The notes under the pieces are model-generated. The model was given only the letters and a program-made list of their open reading frames with translations, did no database searches and was not told where the DNA came from. From JACVRW01 sp963728155 (lineage in GTDB: Bacteria > Actinomycetota > Thermoleophilia > Solirubrobacterales > Thermoleophilaceae), in assembly GCA_963728155.1 (NCBI GenBank), contig CAVSJF010000009.1, forward strand, positions 186,001-250,000: DNA of 64,000 bases. The letters run 5' to 3'. Below, one piece after another: positions 10,708-21,261 of this stretch (its first letter is position 1; every line of letters starts with the position of its first letter). The position numbers and the translations under genes are program-made.

Positions 10708-13177
10708 ATGCGTTCACGGAAGACTCGCGTGGGGCGTGCCACCGGCGTCCTAGCGCTCACTTTTCTCCTAGGTCAGTCGCCGCCGGTGCCTCTCAGCCGC
10801 CGTCAAGCGGGCCCACGTCACTGTGGCCAAGGCCCAGGCCAAGGGCGTGTCACACCCATTACGTCGGGCCACCAAGCGCACCGCCGTGGTGCGGGCCACC
10901 GCGCCTGCCACCGGCCTTGTGCGCGCCCGCCTGCAGGAGCCGCGGCGACTTGGACCTCGGGGTCTTCGACGCCAAGAGCAAGCGCTTCGTGGCCGGCTCA
11001 GCCGCCCTGGGCGGCAACGAGCTGGCCGAGGGCTTCGTAACCAAGGGCCAGCGGTGATCGTGCAGGCCTGCCGCTTCCGGGGCCGCGCTCAAGCGCCCGG
11101 GTGGCGGTGAACTTCGTGACCTCTCACGCCGGTCCGGCACAGCGGACGCAGATCGTGGACGTGTCCACGCCCACCCGCGCGGACAAGAACCGCCTCCAGG
11201 GCCTGGGCCTCGACCTCACCGAGAGCGGTGACGCCGAGTCGGTCGAGGTCGTGCTCGTCACCGGAGACGCGGGACGCCGCGAAGCTGCGCGGGGCGAAGT
11301 TCCGCTACCGGTGCGGATCGCCGACCTGGACGCCGCAGGCGCGGCTGAACCAGAAGCGCGCCGCGGCTATCGCCGCCCGGCGGCCAAGGCCGGCGGCACC
11401 GCGCTGCCGAGCGGCCGCACCGCCTACCGGCGGCTCGCCGACTACGAGCTGGAGCTGAAGCAGCTCGGCGCGGCGGTATCCGAGCTGGTCAGGCCGTTCA
11501 CGCTGCCCTACCGCACCCATCTGGGGCGCGACGTGATGGGCGTCGAGATCGCCCGAACGCCTACGACGTGAACGACGGCAAGCCGATCTTCGCCAACATC
11601 GGCGTGCATCACGCACGCGAGTGGCCCGCCGCCGAGCACGCCACTGGAGTGGGCGTACGACCTGCTGCGCAACTACGGCAAGTCGCGCCGCACCACGCGC
11701 CTGGTCGGAACGCCACCCGCAACATCGTGGTCCCGATCGTGAACCCCGACGGGTTCAACATCTCGCGCGAGGCGCCTGACGTCCCCCCGAGACCGAGTTC
11801 GACACGCAGTTCGACTACGAGATGAAGCGCAAGAACTGCTGGCCCGACCCGGACAACCCGGGCCCGTGCGACGAACAACCCGACCGCCGGCTGCCTACCA
11901 GGGCGTCGACCCGAACCGCAACTACGGCGGATTCTGGGGCGGCCCGGGCGCCGAGCGTGGATCCGCCGGACGAGACGTTCCGCGGACCGGCCCGTTCTCC
12001 GAGCCGGAGACGCAGAACATCCGCGAGCTCTTCTCCGAGCGCCAGGTCACCAACCTGATCACCAACCACACCTACTCGAACCTGCTGCTGCGTCCGCCCG
12101 GGAGTGGCGGACGTGGGAGCGCCGCTCGACGAGCCCCTGCTGGAGGCCCTCGGAGCGCGGATGGCGGCCACAACGGCTACGCCAACGAGCCCTGGCTACG
12201 GGCTCTACGACACCACCGGCGGCACCGAGGACTGGACGTTCTGGACCGCCGGAGGCCTGGGCTACACGTTCGAGATCGGCGACGTGAGTTCCACCCGCCG
12301 TACGAGAGGGCGTGGTGGCCGAGTACCTCGGACAGGCCCCGGCGGATGGGGCCGGCAAGGGCGGCAACCGCGAGGCCTACTACGAGATGCTCGAGGCCAC
12401 CGCCAAGGCCGCGACCACTCGGTGGTCAAGGGCGGGGCGCCGAGGGGCTGGACGCTGAAGATCAACAAGTCCTTCATGACCTCCACCTCGCCGGTGTGGC
12501 AGAACAGCCTCGGCACCGAGATCGGCGCCGCGAATGCTGTTCCCCGACTCGCTCGAGAGCGACGCTGCGCTCGGACGGCGGGCGGTTCACGTGGGACGTG
12601 AACCCGTCGACGCGGCCGCTCGTGGCCGGGCGCTACGGCCGCGACGCCACGGGGCCGCCGCAGGCCGCGATCCCGCTGGCCAACCCGGCGGGCGTGCCCG
12701 CGGAGAACACGGGCGAACTCCCGGAGCGGCCGCAGGAGACCTTCCGTTCACGGTCCAGGGCCCGCCCGCGGTGGACAACGGGAGGATGACCGTGCACATC
12801 GAGTGGACCAACCCGGAGACCGACTGGGACCTCTACGTCACCGACGCCGCGGCGAGATCGTGACCCGTCGGCATCGTTCGGCGACACCACCGAGGACGCC
12901 GACGCTGTTGGATCCGCCCCCGGGCAAGTACACGGCCCACGTCGTGAACTACGACCAGGTGGACGGCGCGCCGGTAGACGACTGGACAGGCCGGCGAGGT
13001 CCGTTTCCAGAGCCCGAGGCCGCGAGGCGTGAACGCCAGGGAGGCGTGGAACCTCACCTGCGAGGACCACGAGGGGCGGCTGCAGGCCGCCCGCAAGCTG
13101 GTGGTGGACCGAGGCGAGAGGGTGAACGTCGGTCGACGTGTGCAGCGGCGCAGCGGCGCCAAGGCCAAGAGGCATAG
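10708..13177 (+). CDS. Secreted M14 zinc carboxypeptidase, heavily frameshifted
   Basis: Large exported metallocarboxypeptidase of about 820 residues, assembled from many frames. ATG 10708 follows an AGGGAGGGG ribosome site and opens with a signal peptide (RATGVLALTFLLG). M14 landmarks appear in order. IGVHHAREWPAAEH holds the H-x-x-E zinc ligands. VVPIVNPDGFNISRE comes next, then DPNRNYGGFWGGPGA with the substrate-binding Asn-Arg pair. LITNHTYSNLLLRPP holds the third zinc His. LGYTFEIGDV holds the catalytic Glu. A C-terminal beta domain (RMTVHIEWTNPETDWDLYV, then PGKYTAHVVNYDQV) resembles a pre-peptidase C-terminal domain. More than ten frame changes occur; the stop at 13177 is in the last one. 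Whether the living gene is intact cannot be told. Confidence 0.8.
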
Positions 13178-13203
13178 CTCGAGGCTGAGGAGGAGACAAC
13201 GGA

Positions 13204-13225
13204 CGCGCCGCCCTCGGGCGGCGCG
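13204..13225 (+). terminator. Strong GC hairpin after the M14 carboxypeptidase
   Basis: CGCGCCGCCC and GGGCGGCGCG are perfect 10-base arms separated by TC; the innermost pairs would open to form the loop. It lies 27 bases past the carboxypeptidase stop, with only a weak CCTGCTTGTG tail. It fits a terminator of the T-poor type. Confidence 0.6.
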
Positions 13226-13374
13226 CCTGCTTGTGCACCGCGGCAGCGAGCCGGCCGGCGATTGTCCGTAGCGGCGCAAGTTCGACCGCGCAAAGCGGGA
13301 TGGGATAGGACAGGACGGACCCTCGGGTGAGGGACCCGGTCGCCGCCATCCTGCCTAGGGCGGGCGACCCGAGT

Positions 13375-15411
13375 CAGCGTTTGACGGCGCCCGCCAGGGC
13401 CTCGGCAGCCTCGAGGACGGCTGGGCGGGCGTCCTCGGGCTCGAGCACCACGGCGTCGCCCGCTTCCTTCAGGACCTCACGGGCCAGCTAGCGGTGACCG
13501 GCGAAGGGCAGCTCCACCACCACGGAACCGTCGGCGAGCTCCTCCACCACGCGCCGGTCCTCCCGCGCCCAGCGCGCACGCTCGGGCACATCCACACGCG
13601 GGCGATGCGCGAGTCCGCCACCTCGCCCGTGCGCGGCCAGCCCTCAATGTCCGGCTCGATGCCGGGGCGCGGCTCGAAGGTCTCGTCCAGTGACTGGGCC
13701 GAGCGGATGCGGTCGAGGCGGTAGGAGCGGGCGTCGTCCTTCTCGGGGTCGCACGACGTGCACGTACCAGCCCTCGCGGCCGTTGGTCAGCTTGTAGGGC
13801 TCCACCCTGCGCTCGGTGAACTCGTCGAGCTCCTCCTTGTAGTACTCGATCTCGAGCATGCGGCCGGCGGCGATCGCCCCGCTCACCACGCGGGCGATCT
13901 CCGAGTCGTCGCCCTTGGCCGTGGTGATCCGCAGGCCCTCCTGGGCGGGGTCCTGGCCCAGCGCGTCGACGATCTTCTGGCGCGCGCTTCCAAGCCAGCC
14001 CTCGGGCAGGTGCTCGCCGATGAGGTCGATGGCCGCCACCAGCGCCTTGGCCTCGAGGGGGAGCAGGCGCGCGGGCCGGGCGAAGTTGTCGCCGTAGGGC
14101 TCGGGATCGACCTCGATCTGACCCCCGGTCACCTCCGCGTAGAGCACGTAGGAGCCGCCACCGAAGTTCACGACGTTCAGCACGTCGATGTCCTGGCGCA
14201 GCTCCTGCTCGACACCTGCAGCTGCGCGCAGAGGTCGGCCACGTCGATCTTGCGGCTCTCGCGGGCGGCGTCGATGAGCATGCCGGCCAGGGTCACCAGG
14301 CGAGCGAAACGCTCGGGGCGTATGGGCGAGGCCTCGCGATCGGATTCCTCCTCGTGCTCCGGCGCCAGGCGCTCGATCGGATCGGCGAGCTCGGGTGGGT
14401 CGGCGTGGCAGGTCGATCACCTGTTCGAGGCGCTCCCCGCGCCTCATCGATCAGCTCGGGCGGGCCCTCGATACGCGCGTGCTCACCCAGGCCCAGGACC
14501 CAGGAGACCATCTGCCGCGAGTTCGCGTAGTCGGTCTCGAACGTCACGCCGCCATCCTCGGTCTCGGTCACGTCGCCGGCGTGGCCGAAGTGGCGCAGGG
14601 CCAGCCAGTCGATGCGGTCCGAGAGCCAGATTCTCGCGCGCCCAACCGGGTCGCCGAGCTGCCAGTCCGTGCGCGTGGCGTACTCGCGCGGGTTGAAGTC
14701 CTCGGGGCGGTTGAAGTCGTGCTCGGCCTTCGACGAATAGCCGACCTTGCCGCGGATGCGCGATACGCGAAACACACGCAGGTCCTCGCGCTCGTGGGAG
14801 TGGCCGATCAGGTAGAACTGCCCGCCCTTGTAGAGCAGGTGGTAGGGATCCACCTTGCGGCTCTCGATCGAGTCGCGGCCGATCGTGTAGTAGTCGAACA
14901 CGATCGTCTTGCGGCGGAAGATCGCGGTCTCGATCTTCGACAGCCGCTGGGAGAGCTCACGCCCACCGCCGCCGGGCTTCACGGCCAGGGTAACCGAGTT
15001 CTCCTCGGGCGCCTCGAGCGGATTGGGCTTGCCCCACGAGAGCTGCTGCAGTGCGAGCCGCAGCGGCTCGGCGTAGGCGAACTCGCCGTCGAGCAGGTGC
15101 AGCGCCATGCGCAGCGCGCCCAGCTCCTCGTCGGTGAACTCGATCGCCTTGAGGTAGAAGTTCTCGGGGGGCAGCGAGTAGTTCTCGGCCTCGTAGTAGC
15201 CCTCGGCCGGCTTGTCGACCTTGAGGTGGATGCCGAGCGACTCGAGCTCGGCCCGATCGGCGTAGAAGCGCCGCGCGAACGCCTCGTCGTTCATCTGCGA
15301 GTAGCCCTCGACGTCCTGCTTGATCTCGAGCGCGGTGACCGGCCGCCGCTCCGCCATCAGGAACGAGATCAGGCTGAGCTGACGGATGAGCTTCTCGGTG
15401 TCCTTGGCCAT
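13375..15411 (-). CDS. pafBC: PafB-PafC fused WYL-domain regulator, frameshifted in the middle
   Basis: DNA-damage response regulator of actinobacteria. The first half (15411 to about 14440) is an intact PafB: winged helix (SLISFLMAERRPVTALEIK), then a WYL domain (IVFDYYTIGRDSIESRKVDP, LLYKGGQFYLIGHSHERED) and a WCX tail. The reading then passes, over two frame changes and with no stop codon, through a linker (PPELADPIERLAPEHEEESD). It continues into a complete PafC: RFARLVTLAGMLIDAARESR, DIDVLNVVNFGGGSYVLYAEV, and the WYL segment LEIEYYKEELDEFTERRVEP. Natural PafBC fusions are known in some Arthrobacter. Near the C-terminus an in-frame TAG at 13488-13490 replaces what should be Trp; the frame continues LAREVLKEAGDAVVLEP to a TGA at 13375. 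Confidence 0.85.
13488..13490 (-). other. In-frame amber codon near the PafC C-terminus
   Basis: On the minus strand the sequence reads FAGHR-TAG-LAREVLKEAGD in one frame. The residues after the stop are the conserved end of PafC proteins, so translation is expected to continue. A single G-to-A change from TGG (Trp) explains it. It is either a base error or a real truncation of about 37 residues. Confidence 0.6.
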
Positions 15412-15570
15412 GTACTTGTGTTCGGTCCGGGGGCCTACGAGGATAAGCAGGAAGCCCCCAAAGCTCGCCGGTTCGGAGGTGGCGCCCCGCTATTTGCGAA
15501 GTTTGGTAGCGGCGCCGCGCCGCGCCCGGACCAAAAGTTCTGGTGCCGCAGGCCGATAACCGGGTGCGAT

Positions 15571-16199
15571 ATGGGCTTCGACAAGTTCAAGAACTTCTGG
15601 AACGTCGACATCAAGGATGGCGTTGAGGGCAAGGCCTTCGTGCAGTCGGCCAGCCATCCGCCCGACGATGCCACCTCCTACCAACGTGATGATGTGGCTC
15701 GACGTCTATGTGGAGGGGTGGGAGCCCTACCGCGTGGAGCACAACTGCGTCGTGAAGATCTCCAAGCACCCCCAGCCGGGCGAGACCCTGCCCGTCATCG
15801 TCGACCGTGAGAACAAGGAACGGATCGACATCCAGTGGGACCAGGTCAAGACGGTCGACGAGCTCTATGCGCGATGGCCAGCCCGGGTCAGATTCCCGGG
15901 GTGGGGAACATGGCGATGGGACAGCCCCAGGTGATCGACCTTCGCAACGCGGGCCTCAGCGGAGACCTCAACGAGCGGATTCAGCAGGCGATGCAGATAG
16001 CCCAGCAGACGATGCAGAAACAGGGCAATGCCGCCGCGCATGCACGCCGCCTGCGGCCAATACGACTCCGGATCCGACCGAGAACATGGTGACCAAGCGG
16101 CTCGCACAGCTCGAGCAGCTGGCCTCCCTGCGCGATTCCGGCGTGCTGACTGACGCCGAGTTCGAGGCGGAGAAGGTCAAGATCCTCAGCGGCGGCTGA
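15571..16199 (+). CDS. SHOCT-domain protein of unknown function, frameshifted
   Basis: From ATG 15571 (MGFDKFKNFWNVDIKDG) the product continues in a second frame as a beta-rich domain (VMMWLDVYVEGWEPYRVEHN, then VVKISKHPQPGETLPVIVD). A third frame follows with AMASPGQIPGVGNMAMGQP and DLNERIQQAMQIAQQTMQ. It ends with the SHOCT motif LAQLEQLASLRDSGVLTDAE ... KVKILSGG at 16199. About 205 residues with three frame changes. SHOCT is a short helical oligomerisation motif found at protein ends. The N-terminal domain is one I do not recognise beyond actinobacterial hypothetical proteins. It is divergent from pafBC. Confidence 0.65.
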
Positions 16200-16209
16200 G
16201 CGCGCTCCG

Positions 16210-17213
16210 CTACGCCGCTTCGCGCCCGTCGGCGCGCTCGCGGCGCCCGAAGTAGGCCGACGTCGACAGGCCGCGGTCGAAGTCCGACCAGCTGGCCCCC
16301 TCGGCCAGCGACTTCTCGATGCGGTCGAAGCTCCCGAGGTTGCCGCCCAGGTTGTCGATGAAGTGGACAAGCGTGGCCTCGCGGGTGCAGGGCACGACCG
16401 GGCTGCCGTGCTCGAGGCGCCCGTGGTGGCTCAGGATGATGTGCAGCAGAGCCGCGGCGTCGGCCGCAGGGAAGCCGTCGATGCGCTCGATCTCACGCCG
16501 CACGGCGTAATAGCCGAGGGGGATCTCGCCGAGCAGCTTGCCCGCGTCGGTCAGCTCGATCGCGCCGTTGGTCGAGCGGTACGCCTCGACCTTGCCGATG
16601 TCGTGGAGGAGAGCGCCGCTCACCGCGACGTCGCGGTCGAGCGCCGGGAAGGTGGCGGCCAGCGCGCTCACGCCCTGGGCCACCGAGAGGCAATGCTCGA
16701 GCAGGCCGTGGCGGTAGGCCTGGTGGTAGTACTTCGCCGCCGGAGCCTCGTGGTAGATCCTCCCGCTGTCGCAGGCCGGATCGACGAGCCGGCACAGCAG
16801 CTCGCGGAGGTGGGGCCGCTGGATCGTCTGCACCAGCGCGTGGAGGTCGGCCGCCATCTGCGCGTAGGGAATCGGGCGACCTCAGCGAGATCGGCCAGGT
16901 CGTACTCGCCCTTGACGGCGGCGCGCATGCGCTGGACGGTGATCGAGGCTCCGTAGCGGTCGTCGACCGCGAAGCGCCCGAGCACCCGCACCACGGAGCC
17001 GCTCCCGCACACCGGAGCCAGCTGCTCCACGTTGTCCCAGACGACGGCCTCGACCAGCCGCTCACGTCCCCCAGTTGAAGCTTGAGGAAGGGCTCACCGT
17101 TGCGCCGGTGACGCAGCGCATGCGACCGGACGACGAAGAACGAGTTGACCTCCTGGCCGTTGGCCAGGTCGCGCACGAAGCACTTCGTGGGCATCAGGGT
17201 CGGCTGCTCCATC
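16210..17213 (-). CDS. YhaM-like 3'-5' exoribonuclease (OB fold + HD domain), frameshifted
   Basis: The N-terminal ~130 residues form an OB-type nucleic-acid-binding domain (CFVRDLANGQEVNSFFVVRS, then LKLQLGDVSG, VVRVLGRFAVDDRYGASI). The C-terminal half is an HD hydrolase: YHHQAYRHGLLEHCLSVAQ, LLHDIGKVEAYRS, then ILSHHGRLEHGSPVVP and ATLVHFIDNLGG, with all His/Asp metal ligands present. The order OB-HD and the length (about 330 residues) match YhaM/CBF1-type exonucleases that degrade RNA and single-stranded DNA from the 3' end. Two frame changes in the OB half. Start taken at ATG 17213; ATG 17195 is also possible. Ends 10 bp from the convergent SHOCT gene. Confidence 0.85.
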
Positions 17214-17299
17214 GGGGTTGCCAAAGTAGACCGGTGTTCGGACGGGATAGCCTGCACAGCGGTGAAGTCGCCCCCCGCGCGAGTTTCTGACAGGGCGAG

Positions 17300-17889
17300 C
17301 TACGAGCGCGAGTAGAAGGACATCGCGAGCTTCCCGACGTCCTTAGTGGCCCCGGCGTTCTGCAGAGCCCCCAGCGGAGCGCCGATGAAGGGGATCCACC
17401 GTCCCGCGTAGCGCCGCGCGACGCGCTTGGCGAGGTACTTGGCCAGACGGATCTGCAGGCCCTCGGTGCTCCGTCCCTCGATGGCCTTCTCGACCATGGC
17501 CTGAGCCATCAGCTTGCCCATGCCGTCGAGAGCCGCGCGGGCCTCGGCCGGCGTCTCGTAGACACCCTGCAGCGCCAAGCAGCTCAGCCGGGCGCATCGG
17601 ATGGTGAGGGTCGTATCCGTGGGCGGCGGCGATGTAGAAGATCATCCGGCTCTGGATCCACAGCAGGCGCGACCATGTCCGGCGCGGCCGTGAACACACC
17701 GCCTATGCCGAGTGCGCCACCTTCGATCCGCGCTATGCGCACATGCTTGCGGTAGGCGACCTTGAGCCAGCTCGCTCCGGTGTGTGCCCCGGGCCGGCTA
17801 TCCCGCACCCACTCCGCAGCCTGTGGCCCGAAACGGTCGGCAGCGGAGAGAGCGATCAGCTCGGGCGCGCGCTCGGGCTGGGCCAGCAC
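17300..17889 (-). CDS. EcsC-family protein, frameshifted
   Basis: The parts read ALSAADRFGPQAAEWVRDSR, VRIARIEGGALGIGGVFTAA, PDMVA, then after a frame change LLWIQSRMIFYIAAAHGYDP and MRPAELLGAAG. After another they read VYETPAEARAALDGMGKLMA, LAKYLAKRVARRYAGRWIPF and GAPLGALQNAGATKDVGKLA. This pattern matches EcsC-like proteins (PF12787-type): a membrane-associated helical protein with a G/A-rich hydrophobic hairpin near the C-terminus. B. subtilis EcsC accompanies an ABC transporter, but the role of stand-alone homologues is unknown. GTG at 17889 chosen. Divergent from the ferritin-like gene. Confidence 0.65.
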
Positions 17890-17964
17890 GCTGTCGCCAA
17901 AGCGACTTCGGGGGACGTGCCAGATGCTCTATATGTTCGGTTTCAGACGTTGTCACGGAGGTAG

Positions 17965-18489
17965 ATGAAGAAGATGGCAGACACCAGCACCGCACCAGGA
18001 CAGGGAATCCTCGGCGAGGAGCTCCGCGAGGAGCGCGAGCAGCTCGTTGAGCTGCTGCAGAAGGCCTACTGGATGGAGATCGAGACGGTGATGAGCTACA
18101 TCGCCAACTCGATCAATCCGGACGGCGTTCGCGCCCAAGAGATCATCGAGTCGCTCGAGGAAGACATCATGGAGGAGCTTGGCCACGCGCGCCAGTTCGG
18201 CGCCCGCATCAAGGAGCTCTACGGCGTGGTCCCCGGCTCACTCGACTTCAGCGCCGAGCAGTCCTTCCTCCAGCCCCCCGACGAGCAGACGGACATCGTC
18301 CACGTGATCAAGGGCGTGATCGAGGCCGAGTCGGGCGCGATCGAGCACTACAACAAGGTCATCGAGTTCTGCGAGGGCACCGACCCGGTGACCCAGGACA
18401 TGGTCATCGCCATCCTCCGCGACGAAGAGGGCCATCGCCGGCTGTTCGAGGGCTTCCTGCGCGAGTACAAGGCGGAGGGCAAGGCCTAG
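17965..18489 (+). CDS. Ferritin-like diiron protein
   Basis: Intact 174-residue four-helix bundle. Metal-ligand pattern: E38/E40 in helix A (AYWMEIETVMSYIANS), E71-x2-H74 in helix B (DIMEELGHARQFGARI), Glu residues around 122-127 in helix C (GVIEAESGAIEHYNKV) and E154-x2-H157 in helix D (LRDEEGHRRLFEGFLREY). This is the bacterioferritin/Dps-like ferritin superfamily layout, with a likely role in iron handling or peroxide protection. A GGAG(G) ribosome site at 17957-17961 sits just upstream of ATG 17965; ATG 17974 is an alternative start. It stops 3 bp from the convergent TIR gene. Confidence 0.85.
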   Translation: MKKMADTSTAPGQGILGEELREEREQLVELLQKAYWMEIETVMSYIANSINPDGVRAQEIIESLEEDIMEELGHARQFGARIKELYGVVPGSLDFSAEQSFLQPPDEQTDIVHVIKGVIEAESGAIEHYNKVIEFCEGTDPVTQDMVIAILRDEEGHRRLFEGFLREYKAEGKA

Positions 18490-18492
18490 GGG

Positions 18493-20687
18493 CTACGGGT
18501 GGACCCGGAGCGCCGCGCGGGCACGCTTGACGAGCGTGGCCGGCGGCGCGCAGGCCGGGCAGTCGTGGACGATGACCAAGCCGTCATAACCCAGGGTCGC
18601 GACCGTGCGTGCACCCGGGCCAAACGAGGCTTTGAGTAGGTCGTCCTGGTGCCCGCCGAAGCTCGCTACGGGCCGCCCTGTGCTGAGGTCGGTCACTCGG
18701 GCGGTCCTGTTGCCCACCGTCAATACGAACGCGTCATTGCGGCTGAACTCCACCTCTTTGACTTGCTCGCTCACGGCGTAGCTCTCGACTGCTGAGCCGC
18801 CGTCGGATTCGTAGATTCGCACTCTGGTAATTCCGACTGTCGCGACGTACCGCCCCGACGGGGAGATCGCGTAGGGACCGAGTTGTTTCTTCGGGCGCGG
18901 CAGCGGTCCGGCAATCCGCTCGACGCCCTCGCGGGCGACATTCCAGACCCGCGCGCCGTCGCCCGGGTACATGGCGATGCGCTCGCCGGTTGAGTTGAAG
19001 ACCGGACGACTGAAGAGGTCGCCGTCGCGAAAAGGCAGTTTGCCGATGGACGCCCCGGATTCCGCGTCGCTGACCGTGCTCCCCGCGTAGAGCCGCTGGC
19101 CGTTGCCGCTGAGAACAGGTGGATAGCCCTTTGCAGCGTGGGTGGTGACGATTTCCCCACGGGCGGAGTCGAGCACCGTGACCGTTCTCTCGTGTTGCGA
19201 GGTGACGAAGATCTGCGTGCCGTCTGCGCTGACGTCGAGATCGAGGTCCAGGAGGGCGTCGTAGAAGCCGTTACCACGCTTGTCGAACTCCGTCTGACGA
19301 GAGCTCCGCAGGTCCCGGGACCACAGCGCCACGCGCCCGCGATTGTCACACGTGACCGTGTGCGACCGCGCTTGGGCTGCACATCGAAAACGCCGTCTCC
19401 CCGGTGGTCGGATCACGTGCGCCGGTACTCGCCAGACGTCGGCAGCATCCCGGTAGCCGGCGGTAAGAATCCGGCGCCCATCGGGACTGAGCACCGCCGT
19501 GAGCGCGTTGTCCGATGGCCCCTCCGCGAGCTCGTCGAGCACGGCCACAGTGCCGTTGCGCCTGGTGGCCAAGCGAACGCTGTCGGAATCGGGGCGCACA
19601 ACCAGGTTCGCCGCGCGGCTGGGGGGCGAGTCCCTGATCCCAGCGGGGGTGGTCGACCACTGAGCACGAGAGGCTCCCTGCCGTCGAGCGGCCAGCGCAG
19701 GATCTTGCCGTCGTTGGTACGAGCCCGAACGGTGTTGGCGTCGACGAATTTGGCCGACCAGATCGCGCTGCCCGGCACGCGAACGGTCGCCTCCCGTTGT
19801 GGACGCATCAACCCCTGCCGCAAGGCCCGAACAGCTTCCGGCGTTGGCGCCCTGGCGTGAGCCGCGAGGGCGGTCTTCAGCCCACTGCGCGTGTCGATGT
19901 CTAGCTGCGTGATCGCGTGTGCCGACAGCCTCCGCGACTCGGCCAGCCGCTCTTGGAGGTCCGCCCTTTCGCTCTCGTCTCGAGCACGGTCGCGCTGCAC
20001 CAGCAGGAAGCCCCCCAGGGCAACGACGCCCAGGGCGGCCACGCCCACGCCCACGCGGCGGACGAGGGCGCGACGCCTGCTCGCGCCGATGTACTCGGCC
20101 TGCAGGTCGGTCGGCTGCTCGCGGTGTTCGGCGCGGGAGGCCAGCCATCGTCGCGCCGTGCCCAGGTCGTCGCCGCGCAGCAGAAGGCTGCCGTCGCGGT
20201 TCTGGCGATCCCATTCGACGGAGCGGGATACCAGGCGCGCGTGCGCCTCGAGCCACGCCAGGTCGGTTTCCAGCGCCCCGACCAGCTCTTCGAACGCCGC
20301 CTCGCCGTCATCCTGCGCGCGGGCCAGGATCCAGTTGGGGGCGTTGAGCTCGGGGAAGAGCTGCTCGGGCTCGACGTCGGTTCGGAGGATCGGGATGAGC
20401 CGCTTGTGGTGCTCGATCGCGTGGTGGATCTCCTGCCCGCAGATCTGCGACGCGGCGAGCGCCGGCGAGAGCACCACCACAACCGCCTTGGCGCTCTCGA
20501 TGCCCTGCTCGACCCTGGCCATCCAGTCCGCGCTCTTAGGAATGTCGTCGAGGTCGACCCAGACGTCCTTGCCGCGCGCCTCGAGCGCACGCACCAGGCC
20601 GCGAACGAACTCGCCGTCCTGGCGCGAATAGGAGATGAATGCGTCCGGTCGCTCGGGTTGCGACGATGCGGAAGCGGCCGGCGTCAC
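18493..20687 (-). CDS. TIR domain - transmembrane - WD40 beta-propeller protein
   Basis: About 730 residues with one frame change near 19670. Residues 14-145 are a TIR_2 domain (DAFISYSRQDGEFVRGLVRA, VWVDLDDIP, AVVVVLSPALAASQICGQEI). E86 in CGQEI occupies the position of the catalytic Glu of NAD-cleaving TIR domains. A linker (RLVSRSVEWDRQNRDGSLLL) precedes one membrane helix at about 212-230. A Ser/Ala-rich helical stretch (RRLSAHAITQLDIDTRSGLK) links it to a C-terminal propeller of WD40-like repeats (TAVLSPDGRRILTAGYRDAA, LDLDVSADGTQIFVTS, YAISPSGRYVATVG, KEVEFSRNDAFVLTVG). It resembles cytoplasm-facing sensor/effector proteins common in filamentous and soil bacteria. Whether it signals or acts in defence is unknown. 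Confidence 0.85.
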
Positions 20688-20732
20688 CGCGGCCGACGCT
20701 ACGTCGCGGCCGAGGTCAGGTCAAGCGAGCGC

Positions 20733-21224
20733 TCAAGAGCGGCCCAAAAGCGCGACCATCGCGGATTGCACGGGCCGCGGCGGGAACGACATCACCACGT
20801 CGGCCCGGTAGCGCTTCAGGAATCGCGCCGCCCAGCGGGCCCCCTTCAGGCTTCGGGGAGCCCGCCGCGCATGAACAGTCCTTCGCGTGCCGCCGCGGCG
20901 CTCTCCTCGAGGAAGGGCTGGAGGCCGAGCGCGGGAATCGCGTGGCAGCGCAGGTGCGCTTCCTCGTCGCTCACGCTGGCGAGCGAGTGTTTGGTCGCCG
21001 GCCCTAACCACCATCTCTCCGTCGGCCGGGCCGATCACCCGCTTGGTGGAGCCGAGGCCGAAGCGGACCTGGCCCTCGACCACCGACCAGCGCTCTTCCT
21101 GGCGCGGGTGCAGGTGCTCGGGCAGCACCCCGCCGGGCTCGATCCAGCAGTCGACGATCACGTTCTCTCCGTCGGGCTCGAAGCGATAGCGAGCGCGGTG
21201 GACCGGGTCGTGGACGGTGGACAT
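20733..21224 (-). CDS. Cupin-domain protein, frameshifted
   Basis: About 160 residues with a conserved cupin barrel. PDGENVIVDCWIEPGG is followed by the metal motif PEHLHPRQEERWSVVEG (H-x-H...E), VRFGLGST and IGPADGEMVVRAG. After a frame change the second motif reads TKHSLASVSDEEAHLRCHAI. A C-terminal helical tail (WAARFLKRYRADVVMSFPPR) follows. It is divergent from a TetR gene 44 bp away with a palindromic site between them, so it is the likely target of that regulator. Substrate unknown. Confidence 0.75.
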   Translation of the reverse strand: MSTVHDPVHRARYRFEPDGENVIVDCWIEPGGVLPEHLHPRQEERWSVVEGQVRFGLGSTKRVIGPADGEMVVRAGDQTLARQRERRGSAPALPRDSRARPPALPRGERRGGTRRTVHARRAPRSLKGARWAARFLKRYRADVVMSFPPRPVQSAMVALLGRS

Positions 21225-21243
21225 GCGAGGGCTCCTGTTCCGT

Positions 21244-21261
21244 TGTTACTCGCCGGTAACA
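21244..21261. promoter_or_regulatory. Palindromic operator between cupin and TetR genes
   Basis: TGTTAC-TCGCCG-GTAACA is an inverted repeat with perfect 6-base arms and a 6-base spacer. It is centred in the 44-bp gap between the divergent cupin (start 21224) and TetR (start 21269) genes. Size, symmetry and position are those of a TetR-family operator controlling both genes. Confidence 0.65.

Noticed and set aside
13320..13345. Second hairpin (CGGGT...ACCCG) near the pafBC stop
   Set aside because: Only five paired bases, no T-run and an unclear position; too weak to call a terminator.
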